Source: Sycobia sp. Sy_11
Lineage: Eukaryota > Arthropoda > Insecta > Hymenoptera > Epichrysomallidae
Assembly (NCBI GenBank): GCA_018907035.1
Contig: JACCIC010000004.1
Coordinates: 1,493,001-1,557,000, forward strand
DNA length: 64,000 nt
Direction: 5' to 3'
The translations under genes and the position numbers were made by a program. Of the stretch, positions 34,900-46,400 are shown in pieces. Within the stretch, counting starts at the first letter, position 1; the number at the start of each line of letters is the position of its first letter. The notes under the pieces were generated by a model, which was not told where the DNA came from, did not search any database, and saw nothing but the letters and a program-made list of their open reading frames with translations.

Positions 34900-36980
34900 C
34901 ATCTTATTGAGAAGATGAAGTAACACTAAGCAAAAGAAGTATTTAAATGAACTTCATACTTCAAACTTAAAAGAATATAGGCCCTTTTTCGACTAAAACG
35001 ACAATTATTTTAATTTACAATATATTCGGTTTCTTTAATAGATCAGTCATGATTTAAAAATGAGTGATTAAGGTGATTACATCAGAAATGCAATCGTTAT
35101 ATATGTTTATCAACAAATAGAATTTCCTCTGAGAGAATCTGAAATTAGTTTGAGGGTGCAGCTCAGCCTGCACAATATCAAGAACATAAAAGAGATGTTT
35201 TGTTACAATAACGTTTTCGTGCTTTGTTCGTATTTAACCTGTCAATGACTTAACACCGATGTTCTTAAATTGCCAACCACACTTATATATCGCAAGTTAA
35301 AAGAGCAAATTGCAAAATCTCTAGTATATGACAAGATATCTAATGGTCAATATTTTTTCGTATATAAAGTATGTACCGATGTAATAGTAATGATGCTGTG
35401 TGAAAATAACCTGCAGTCAACAGCACACTTACCTACTAGATGCTTAATGGCTCGGTACCACAGGCAATTCCAAATGTTAACTATACTACGTATCCCGACG
35501 GATTCGCAGGAGTGAAACTCAGTCATTATGCTGTTAGACCATTTGCAGTATTTGCTTTTGAATTTCTACATTCAATGCATGATCCAGTAGATAATCAGCT
35601 GGACATACTCTCGATATGATCGTGTTAGCTCAAGGACTGTTATTCGGCGATTGCGGTGGAGTAGTAGTTTAGTAGTAGTATCCCGACGGATTCGCAGGAG
35701 TGAAAGTCAGTCATTATGCTGTTAGACTATTTGCAGTATTTGATTTTGAACTTCTACATTCAATGCATGATCCAGTAGGTGATCATCTGGACACACTCTC
35801 GATATGATAGTGTTAGCTCAGGGATTGTTATTCGGCGATTGCGGTGGAGTAGTAGTTTTCAAAGTATTGATGGAATTTTTATAAGCCCAACTTGATCATC
35901 AGTCAATTACCCGTTCAATGTTCGCGTCTTATTAAGTGAAAACTGTTCGTTAATCTCTATTTTATGGCATCGATTTAGAATATGAAAAACTTGGACTAAT
36001 CTGGGCAGACCAGTACTGGCATATCGGTAACTTGATTTTTTAAGTAGTAGCCTTTTTGCTTATATATACTGACATTTACTTACATAAGCAGATAGATGTC
36101 ATTTTATAGTTCATTGAACTAGTGACATTAATACAGAGTCTTTCTTCCCATTTTTCTTCGCAACCAGAATAACGAAAGACGAGGATTATTTAAGAGACAT
36201 ACAATGCCACTTACAAATACAATTTAACAGATTTGTAAATGATAACTTGCTGGATAATAGCATTCTATCTGTTTTACATATGCGGTAAACGGTATAGGAC
36301 CAAAAGTGTCGCTAATTGGCCGGTCTTTTACTGTATAAAGTTCTTCAGGGTTACTGACTTGTTAGAATGACCACATCAGAAGTTTAAATAAAACTACAGT
36401 GGTTTTGTTGGTTCAGACTGGTGTGTGTGTGTGTCATTAGGAATTAAACATTCGGATAGATTTGCGTTTCTCGCTGATTATCAGTTTCGAGTAGATGTGT
36501 AAAAGTTTTCTTTCAATAACGATATCTTTGAAACTATCCACAATTTTGGTGCGTTCGGTCTTCCCATGAGCTTGCCATTTTCACGGCTTTAGTGCAGTAA
36601 AATTAACACAAGCCCGCCACTGTAAAATTAAGACTTGGGTTTGAAAATTAGCTACTTGGCGCTTAATGTCAAATCCAGTATCGGCATTAGAGTAGATTAG
36701 ACAGCGCTAATACTTGGCTTATTAATGTTCGTGTTTCTCGACTTATAACATGGCTAAACAATCGTAAGAAGACTATACTTGCCGCAGAAAAAGCAGAACG
36801 TAACGGGTCAATTCCAATAATTAAATCGAACGTGTGCCAGTTTCTTGCAAATTCAACTTTATACATTACTATTCGTTTTCCAGGATGACATGGGTTGATG
36901 TCTATAGCTGGCAACTGTTTTAAGAGCGGTTAGTGTTTGATTATCCTGATAGTCTATTATCCATAGAAACAGTGTACAGT
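34900..36980. other. Repeat-like DNA of mixed composition, unassigned
   Basis: The less AT-rich texture and broken frames suggest old transposon material, but no family motif is found. It contains the 188-bp tandem duplication at 35,491 and a (GT)n run at 36,420-36,435. Confidence 0.35.
35491..35862 (+). repeat. 188-bp tandem duplication
   Basis: TATCCCGACGGATTCGCAGG opens both copies (35,491 and 35,679). The copies differ at roughly one base in twenty. The first shows a frame of about 45 codons (YPDGFAGVKLSHYAVRP), the second the same frame with changes, so the duplicated DNA may be a coding remnant of unknown origin. Confidence 0.9.
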
Positions 36981-37779
36981 AAGGTAGTTAAAGCATTAGT
37001 CCATAATTTAATATAGGATTCTAGTTATATTAATTGAAAAATATATTATCTATAAAAACAAAATAGTAATTTAAAAAAGGGATCAATGATCTAGTTATTT
37101 ATTAGTCCATTCTGTAAAGATTAACCAACTTTATGAATACATTATAATAAATTTGGTCGGAACAAGTTATATGTAGATCGCTATTATTATCGAATACTGT
37201 AACAAGTAGGCAACATTTTTTAGATTCAGTATAAATAATATTAATAACATCAAAATTCTAATATGCACCAAAGAATGATGTTTAATATTCATAAATACAG
37301 CCAGAAGATATAGAAAATTTCTTATCTTTAGATAATATTATATATTCTTAGAAAACTATATATAATAAATAAATAAATTAATATTCAGGGTCTGATACGA
37401 TAGGCTTGATACAACAGTTATATTTAGTATATATTGAATTCATAATTCAACATTAATAAATTAACTCACAAGGCACGAAATGCAAGCGCAAAGAAATGAG
37501 TAGAATTAGTTCCCTATATTATCGAAAATAAAATATGTATAAAAATCTGGAAAGTTCTCTAAATAACTTAATGACAAAAAATAATAATAATAATTCAATG
37601 AATTTATCCTTGTCTCTTTAGATATTTGAACTCATTTGCATTTAATTTATTCAATAAAGAAAACATAAATTATTGAATCGGACTACAACTATATTTTCAT
37701 TTTTTATATTTTTTAAACGGGCAATTTATGTTATTTTTATTCCATGATTTATGTTACTTCTATTTCAAATACTGAAAGT
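36981..37779. other. AT-rich non-coding DNA
   Basis: Nothing is recognised. Confidence 0.5.
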
Positions 37780-38058
37780 TCATAAATAGATTGTGTTTAT
37801 CAGATTTTCTAGTAGCAGAAATTATTCAAATAAGTATATTTGTAAGGCTCATTAAAAAGACTATTTAATCCTTGAACTAAATAACAAGCGTTCAATTAAA
37901 TTATCTCTTTAATATCTTATTTTATTACATTTATGATTTATTCAAACACTTGTCATTTTGTTCAAAGATTAAGTAGTCTTTTTACTGAGCCATACAAATC
38001 TACTAAGCTGAATAATTTCTACTACTAGAAAATCTGATAGACACAAACTATTTGTGAA
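37780..38058. repeat. Foldback repeat, arms about 125 bp
   Basis: The left arm (about 37,780-37,905, containing TCAGATTTTCTAGTAG) is the imperfect complement of the right arm (about 37,933-38,058), at roughly 85 percent match with a short AT spacer. It encodes nothing and may be a MITE. Its target duplication is not clear. Confidence 0.8.
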
Positions 38059-38064
38059 AAAAAA

Positions 38065-38116
38065 CTGGGTTAACGGTATTGATTACCGTTAATCCAGTCG
38101 AGTTTGATACTCGACT
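38065..38116. repeat. Two adjacent hairpins with the same TTGAT loop
   Basis: Hairpin one is CTGGGTTAACGGTA / TACCGTTAATCCAG around TTGAT (38,065-38,097, 14-bp stem with one G-T). Hairpin two is GTCGAGT / ACTCGAC around TTGAT (38,097-38,115, 7-bp stem). They share one base and immediately follow the foldback repeat. Confidence 0.85.
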
Positions 38117-38119
38117 TTA

Positions 38120-40060
38120 TGAATTTCATTAAAAATAATGACTGTCGGAAATTAGCTCAACTATATTATACGTACCTGAGAGATGTGCCAATTTAACTAG
38201 AATTCGACTCATATATTATAATAGACAATCTGGGATTTGAATTGGTAGTTATAACCGTTGTAACGCCTTATGGTGTGGTCGCAAAGCTGTGAATGGCTTC
38301 ATTGGTTTTTATATTTTTGCGACAATTTGTCGATCAAACTATCTTCGTTCTCTGGTGGGAATGCAAATGTGTTAACTCTTGTTTTGGAAGATTTTCTAGG
38401 TCGGAGTATTAGATACTTAGGCAAATTGACTTTTACCTTTACATGTCGATTTATACTGCAAGTATAATAGGCATATAAAGGTTACACGTAATATTTCTTG
38501 TATTTTCCCGCACTCCTTTCTTCATCATGCATTCTACCATTCCATACGACGTGCAGACAAGAGTCACTCAACGTCTTCTGTTTCCTAGGTCGCGATTTTG
38601 CATTACTGTAGGATATCTTAGCATTTACAATATACAAAATTATATACACAAATTTGTTACATACGCACGAAACGTACTCTGCGAATAAACTAACAAGGCA
38701 GACTCAATTATGTTTCAAAAGTAAGCTATAGTATATGCTTGGTGCATCCCCGCTTATTGTATGTCGCCCGTAACATATACACAAATCTGTACGCATTGAT
38801 ACATTTAACAAGGTCAATAGCTATGTCCTATTTCTAAACTATATTTTAGTAGGTGGATCAGGTATCTGAACCTCATAATATGTTGCTTGGGACAAAAGTT
38901 TTTTGATGACCAAACTTGGGAACATTTTAGCCAAAAAAAGTCTTCAGATTCAGTGACCGTGAAGAAAAGCGAGAATGCGTACCCTGAGTTGCTGTTCTTT
39001 GTGCAATGTCGGACACAATGTTTGAAAAATTGTTGAATTCTTAAGGATAGCATAGTATAGTGTGTATTGTCTCAGTAGGATTGACGTACAGGGAAATAAA
39101 AGTATTAGATTTATTGATTAACAAATTAACAATAATTACTATTTATTTATCGATCAATTTTTTACAATCTTCTTAAGTACTAAAACAAGTGTTAATCAAT
39201 TCAAACAATATCTGAAGAATATGAGAGGTGACATAGTACTTCCTCTTTAAATGTTTCTATATATATTTTTACCCAATTTTCGATGTATTGGTGTTTATTT
39301 AATAAATTCTAAAATTTTGTAATTTAAAATATTATAGAAAATTTAAGCACAGAAAATGGAATCTTATAATAGTGTTAACAATGTATTAATGTGGGCATGA
39401 ATGAAATCATGCACTACTTATTCAATCTTTTGCAAAATACCACTAATGAACTATAACACATTTTAATGGAAATATTATCTTATTCGTACTGTTATTTTTG
39501 TTATAAACTTCCTTGTTCGACCATTGATATGATTCTAGCTTTTAGCTTCTCTTTCAATAATTCAGATCACTATATTTATTTCCGAACAGTACTTATTGCC
39601 TTTTTTGATGGGCATACAGTTTATAGTGAGTTCAGAACCACTTAGTACACGCACACATCAAGATTACCCTTCAATCAGAAAGTCAGTTTCAAGTGAAAAG
39701 CAGGTAAAAAAATATGTTATGAAAGAAGATGATGAAGAAAACCAAAGGGTTGGATCGTCAAGTTCCGATTAATGCCTTGGAAAACCAAAAGGAATTTAAT
39801 ATTAGATTCAAAAACTGTATATATTCCCGCTCACATCTTACTACAAGCGGCGCCTAAGAGAGCGGAGTAGCATGTTATATTGAAAATTAAAAATTGTATA
39901 TATGCCAATTGTTTTGAATTAAAATAATAAATATTTTTATCGGTCTTATCACATTAGATGGCATAGCGACAAACAACGCTTCGTTATTTTCAGAAATTAA
40001 TTTACAAACATAATATCCGCATATAATATAGTCCGGAAGCCATAGACATTTTTATGTCAT
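38120..40060. other. AT-rich DNA with unassigned repeat-like patches
   Basis: No gene is seen. The 79-aa minus-strand frame at 38,814-39,053 has no recognised relatives. A copy of the dispersed GGTCTTA repeat lies near 39,930-39,975. Confidence 0.4.
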
Positions 40061-40064
40061 AGAT

Positions 40065-41843
40065 TTATCTTCAGCCGAAAATTATTTTAAATGATTTATT
40101 TGAATATGTTGAAGAGTGGAATGACCATCCGCTGTAACAATTAATCTGTATGTAGCAACGTCAGGGATCCAAACATGTAAAACAAAAAAATTTTTTCAGT
40201 TATTTACCCTCGGCTCAAATCAGGTCAGAATAAAGTTTAGACTATATATTGACGAAAACAAAAATGTCCGCTGATTCTAATCATCTGGATTATACGTCTA
40301 CTGCTCACGAAAAAAAGTCGAAAAAAATAGTACATTGTAAATTTAAAAGAACATACGTATGATTATTTCAGAATTTTTTTCAACTTTTTTTTCGAAAATT
40401 TAATAGTACATTGTGCTTACTTCGCTCGGATGGCAAACATACCCTCATCAGAAAACACCTATTTTGCTCCCGTATGTCACATACTATTTTCTTATACGTG
40501 GACGCTTTTTCTTCTTCAACGAAATGCACAAAAAATTGAATGACAAATTCACAGAATTAAATAATGTCAAACCTCCCCCTCCCTGTGTTAGTCATGTTTA
40601 TATAGAGCATGCAGATATAATATCTAAATGTCCAAATGATAATCGCTCTGAAATAAGTTGCCCTAACATAAAATGTAATTTGTTGGGTTTGAAAAAAAAA
40701 ATAAAATTATCAGTTTACTCTTAAGGTTATATCTGCAATTTACTTGAATTGAATAAAATTGAATTAAATAATTTCCTCTTATTTGGAAATTGATAAAGTA
40801 TGTTAAGAAGAGATGTAGGATTGGGTGGTGGGGGTGCAGGGGGTGAAACACCCGCCGGGGATTGGGGGGCGGAGTCCCCCTTTTCTATAAATAAATAAGA
40901 CTAATCAATTGAAGATTATAAGTTTGTTAATAATCTACGCTCAAATTAAAACTTCAAAAAATTTAATAGCATAATAAATAGAATTTAAAATTCAAACTAA
41001 TTAAAAAAAGATATTGATAATTTTTAATACTTAAAAAACATAAGAATTTTTATAATAAATTTCAGATAATATAAATCCTATTTTATTTAAAAATCTTGAA
41101 TACCTAACTCAAAGTGTAAAATAAAGGTCGAGCCTGCAGTCGACTAGCACATATACTCGTGAGTCTAAACATCGTAAATGACAGATGTTACGCAGGCACG
41201 GAAAACTGAGAATCCTACCGGACTACACGGTGCCGTTCATTCAATTTTTCTCCCAAGGGAGGAAAAATAAAATTCTCCTTTCTGATTGGTCAGGAAACGG
41301 TCATAAACACTTTTTCTCCCTAGAGAGGAAAAGTAGTATTTTGCTCCCTCTAGACAGCTGCAGAAAATTGTATTTTGCGCCCCAAGTGCGGGAATAGTAC
41401 ATTTCTTACCGACTATGGAAAGGCTTTATTTACGAAACGAGAGGTTTGCGGCCCGAGGCGAAGCCGAGGGTTGTAACGAGGTTAGCAAAAAATGTCTTTT
41501 CGTACTAGGTAAGGACTATATTTTTCCTCGTGAGAACAGGAATCAAGCGGTGAAGGTACGATTTGTAGGTTAGAATGAGGAAATACTATTTTTATATTCA
41601 AACGAGCAGCAGACGGATAATCCAGATGGTTAGAACCAACAGACGTTTTGTTTTCGTCAATACATAGTTTAAACTTTATTCTGTCCTAATTTGAGCTGAA
41701 GATAAATAACTGAAACAATTTTTTTGTTTTACATGTTTGAATCCCTGGCATTACCACATTCGAATTAGGTGCCGCAGCGGACGGTCGCCCACTCTTCAAA
41801 ATATTCAAAGGAATCATTTAAACTAATTTTCAGACGAGAATAA
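40065..41843. mobile_element. 1.8-kb element with long terminal inverted repeats
   Basis: A left arm (about 40,065-40,315) is the complement, at roughly 80 percent match, of a right arm (about 41,605-41,843). Shared blocks include CAGTTATTTA and ACATGTAAAACAAAAAAATT. The inside contains a 103-aa frame (40,413-40,724) with several Cys but no recognised domain, a G-run segment near 40,825-40,880, and a GCCCGAGGCGAAGCCGAGGG hairpin near 41,451-41,471. It looks like a non-autonomous or decayed DNA transposon. The superfamily is unknown and exact ends and target site were not settled. Confidence 0.65.
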
Positions 41844-41849
41844 ACTGGT

Positions 41850-42557
41850 CACTAAATGTTACTGGCTACTGGACTAATGCTAATACTTGCTAATACCTGC
41901 TAATACTAATGGCAAGCAGAATACTCATAAAAAATTACTTTAAAAAAATCATAATCACCTAAGTAAAATACTGCAATTGAAGAACGTAACATTTTATTTT
42001 AAAGTAAAAAGAAATAACTCGTGTAAATAAGGAGCTGTTTATCAGAAATGAAAAAATGCATCGTTTAAATGATTAACATTTTGAATGTTTGTTTTGAAAC
42101 TACGAGATGGACAAACTTTCCTATTGAATACGTTTATATAGGTAGACATACATATTTTTAGAAACCAAATTTTCGTTCTAAAGTAATTTCTTAAATATAA
42201 TAATATATTTCATTTTCATAATACATAATTATGATTTATTAAATGAAATTTAAAAATTTTTAGCATACATACATGTAAGTATTACATATAAAATATACCG
42301 TAATATATAAGAAAAGTTGAAATAAAATGAAGAATAAACTTCAATAAATAAATAAATAACATTTATTCTAAAAATTATAATATTGCAAGGACCGCTTTTC
42401 TCACCTCTTCTCCCTTCTCTTCGTTTTTATTGATCCAGACTGGAGGAAAACATAATGACGGCCCTGGACACAAAAACACACGTAATGAATATGATGCCAG
42501 ATGATACATGCAAGTGATAGAAAAATCTGATAATAAAAATCTGTTCTTTTGTTTTTG

Positions 42558-42623
<66 letters not shown>

Positions 42624-43192
42624 GCCATATATGATAAGCGCATATTTATATATAGATGATTCACCTTATACCTGCAGCTGATAAGAACGAAATAATGAAG
42701 TATAATCTCTCCAATACTCCATATTCATCCAATATTTATTTCAAGAAAGCTATTCGATTTTATACTTATAAATAAAAACGGATTAAATAAAATATAATTA
42801 TAAATTATATTAGTAGAGTATGAGGTTATTCAAAGCTGATTCTGACTACAGATTTAAACTGGTTTTTGTCTGTCGTTGATTATTTAATTAATTATAAATA
42901 ATTAATTGATGAAATTACTTATATTTATATATTTTATAAATTCATTCACCTTTTTACTTTAGTTTTGATGTCATATTATACAACCTCGTTGCAAAGGAAA
43001 AGTATTGGCGCCGAACTATAGATCGGGATAAAGTAGGATAAAGTACCGAAGGTCAGGTATAAATTATTATATTGATATCAGTGCTATGATCAAAGATAAT
43101 AGTAACATTTTATTTTTTACTATTAGACTTTATTTTCTCACTGCCAATTTTATTATTATTCATATGAAAAATTAATTAAAATTAAATTTTTG

Positions 43193-43245
<53 letters not shown>

Positions 43246-43640
43246 ATTTGTTTAAGAAGCAATTAAAATTTTTTTAAATATAATACCATTACCACTTATT
43301 TGTACATCAATTATCAACAGTATTTGAAAGGTCTATTTAACAAACATATCTTATCATATTCAACATAATCCTAAGTGTAAGTTTTTTAAGTTGAATGTGT
43401 TGAATCGATCAATGTCTACTATTTAAATTATTCATTTATACAGATATTGTTATTATTTGTAATTGTAGTTCATTTATTAGACCATTTTTTATGCTTTAAT
43501 AAGTGAAGTAAATAATAATAAATGTCTAAAAAATTAAAGTTTTAAATCTTATAATATTTTTGTAATTTAGATGTGAATTCATTTTATTATATATAATTTA
43601 TTATAATATTTTTCTTTATGATAATAATTTTTATTTACAG
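41850..43640. other. Intergenic AT-rich DNA, SDR gene 5' region
   Basis: Contains (TA)n runs at 42,560-42,622 and 43,194-43,241. An acceptor at 43,640 (TTTACAG) means an upstream non-coding exon of the SDR gene is likely. A donor-like GTCAG|GTATAAA at about 43,055 is a weak candidate. Confidence 0.4.
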
Positions 43641-43669
43641 AACTGTCTAAAATACTCTCAATATCAAAA

Positions 43670-45675
43670 ATGCTACTCCAATTATATTCTTTAATTGTAC
43701 TTGCAATAGATCTTACAACATTATTAATTGGAATCTGGTTTGCAATTATTATAGCACTTTATCGAACATTTAGGCCACCGTCTTTAAAAAATGTTCATGG
43801 TGAAGTGGCAATGGTAATTTAAACTATACAAAAATTAGTAATAAGGTTAATATGTAAATTTTAAGATTAATTTATTTAAAATGTAATGTGTAAATATATG
43901 TGTGTGTGTTCATAGATAATAGTGTATATATATATATATATATATATATACATGAATTTTGAACATAATAAAAGTACTTATGCACTATTTATATATTTAA
44001 ATATTGATCTTTCATATATTACTTTTCAACTATACAATTTATCTGTCTACATATCAGAAACATTTTACATCCAATATAATTGATTTTTTCAATAAAACTC
44101 TTAAATATATTTATAAATTTAGTGATATGTAGATTATTTGTTTCTTTGTTTTATAGTACACAGATTTCATTTAAACAATATATATGTATTATGTTTAACA
44201 GATTAAAATACTTATGATATTTAGTATTTATTATATTCTAATAGATTATTGGTGCTGGTCAAGGAATTGGACGAGAAATAGCTATTCAACTTGCTCAATT
44301 AGGAGTTAGCATAGCTTGTGTAGATGTAAATACTGAAAATTGTCAAGCTACAATGAATAGAGCTTTACAGTTATCTGGTATTGCTAGATCTTACACATGT
44401 GATGTAACAAATGAAAAACATGTACTTGAGATTGTACAAACAATTAAATTAGAATTGGGAGAAGTAACAATGTTACTACATTGTTGTGGAGTTCCAAGTC
44501 CACATATTTTATCACAAAACTCCTCGAAGATCAAGAATATGATGGATATATCTATTCTAAGCCATTTTTGGGTAAATTGAAATCTTGTAAAACTTAAATA
44601 TTTTTTTTAATTGTAAGTACAATAATGTTAAAAATCACTTCAAAACTTAATTTTTTACGTTCGTACTATGTTTAATTAAATAATTCACATTGCTTTTATT
44701 GTTAAATAATTGATGTTCTTAATTCTTTGCAAAATTAATTGTAATTAAATCTTGTTAAATTTATAAAAATATTGTTAGTTATAGACATTTATTATTAAAC
44801 TATATTTAGAAAGTTACATTTTACAATCTGAATTTTTTAAAGATTATTCAATTTAATATTGGTTTTAAATTTAAAGATAAAAAATTAGAATTAAGATAGA
44901 TTTTCTTATATTTAAGCTCTTAGATGCAGTACTTCCAGGAATGCAAAAAATTGGAAAAGGTCATATTATTATTTTATCATCAGTAGCTGGTCTTTCTAGT
45001 GGAGCAGCTCGAGAAACTCGTATTCCACTATCAACTGCTCAATTTGCAGTACAAGGCTTTGCAGAATCCTTACACACAGAACTTAGACACAGTAACAGTA
45101 ATATAATAATAACTTTAGTTCATGTATATCCTTTCATTGTAGGAGCTGAAATTGCTAAAGATATTCGATTTAGGTTTGTTATACTAAATAATTTGTTAAA
45201 TAAGAAGTACAAATATATTTTTAATCTGAATATAAATTTATTTTGACAACATATTCTTATAGAATACCTAGTTATTTCGGTACAATGCCAGCAAATGAGG
45301 CTGCAAGAAAAATTATAGATGGTGTACGAAGAAATTATGCTGAATTTAGTGTTCCTGGATACCTTCTTTTTTTAGGGCACCTTTTAAGGTATTTATATCA
45401 TCTTTTTCAATTAATTAAAATAATTATTAATATTCTTTAATACTGTGAATATAGCTTAAATAAAATTCCATTTATTTAATTAAATTATTACGATTTTCAA
45501 TTAATTTATGTATGAATTTAATTTTAAACGATCTATCTATAAATAAAGACAGTACTAATAAATTAAAATGTGTATATAATTTCTAAATATTTTTTTATTT
45601 ACTTTTAGAATATTGCCAAAAAATGCATCTTTTATGTTACGAGATTTATTAGATACTGGTGTTGACTTTGCATAA
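43670..45675 (+). CDS. SDR16C-type dehydrogenase/reductase with a degenerate active site
   Basis: Five coding exons (43670-43813, 44245-44571, 44917-45173, 45263-45388, 45609-45675) give 921 bp, 306 aa, with consistent phases (0, 0, 2, 2). The architecture is that of the SDR16C group (epidermal retinol dehydrogenase or 17-beta-HSD11/13-like, membrane or lipid-droplet enzymes using NAD(P)): an N-terminal hydrophobic anchor (about residues 4-29), then a Rossmann fold with GAGQGIG (51-57), a DVT segment, ALSHFW-like ILSHFW (152-157) and SVAG (179-182). The expected catalytic set Asn-Ser-Tyr-Lys is Ser151, Ser179, Leu195, Gln199, and the usual NNAG is HCCG (127-130). It should therefore be unable to do normal SDR chemistry. 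The start could lie slightly upstream, as the frame is open back to the acceptor at 43,640. Confidence 0.92.
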
Positions 45676-45760
45676 TTATAAAATATAAAGTTCCTGATTC
45701 CTTAAATTAAAAAAAAGTATGTACAATTATTTTTGATACTTATATGTACTATATTTTCTT

Positions 45761-45777
45761 AATAAATATGTAATAAA
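45761..45777 (+). terminator. SDR gene poly(A) signals
   Basis: Two AATAAA hexamers (45,761 and 45,772) lie about 90-100 bp after the SDR stop codon. Confidence 0.6.
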
Positions 45778-46192
45778 AAGTATAATTACTTTATTGGTTC
45801 TTACACTTAAATTTTATACTAAAATTTTTATAAATATTGATTACAAAATCCTAACTTAATTAATTTGATCTTGGATTTACATTCTTTTTCATTTCTAGAT
45901 ATATTGGTCTTATCAAATATAATTAAAATGAGTTTCTTAAAAAATATCTTTAAATTTATATTCAGTGGACGATAATGGTTTGGTCCTAAGGAAAAGAATT
46001 AAAAATTTTTTCTACTATTTAATACACAAGTTAGTTAGTACCTCTGTAAAAATGTACAAACATTATGTTTACAAATATGCTATACAACTTTAACGCTGTT
46101 AAGTCAATATTTTTTAACAACGTCATAAATATAAAGTAAGCCACGTCAAATAAAATAAAATTTCTCGTGAAATTAAGTATAAAATAGTCTTC

Positions 46193-46198
46193 TTTATT
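46193..46198 (-). terminator. Symplekin poly(A) signal
   Basis: TTTATT on the + strand (AATAAA on the minus strand) lies about 205 bp after the symplekin stop. It faces the SDR 3' end, only about 420 bp away. Confidence 0.45.
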
Positions 46199-46400
46199 AA
46201 AAAATTAATTAATCAATTCATGATTATTTTCGTTAACAACTATTTGTTTTTATATAAGAATTAAAGTTCATTTCTAAGATCAGTATAAAATTCATGAGAA
46301 ATACGTGAATCAAAATTATAATCAGACAGTTTAAAAATAAAAAAAAAGATAATATTCGATAACATGTTTAATTCAAAAAAATAATCCGCAATAAAAATTA

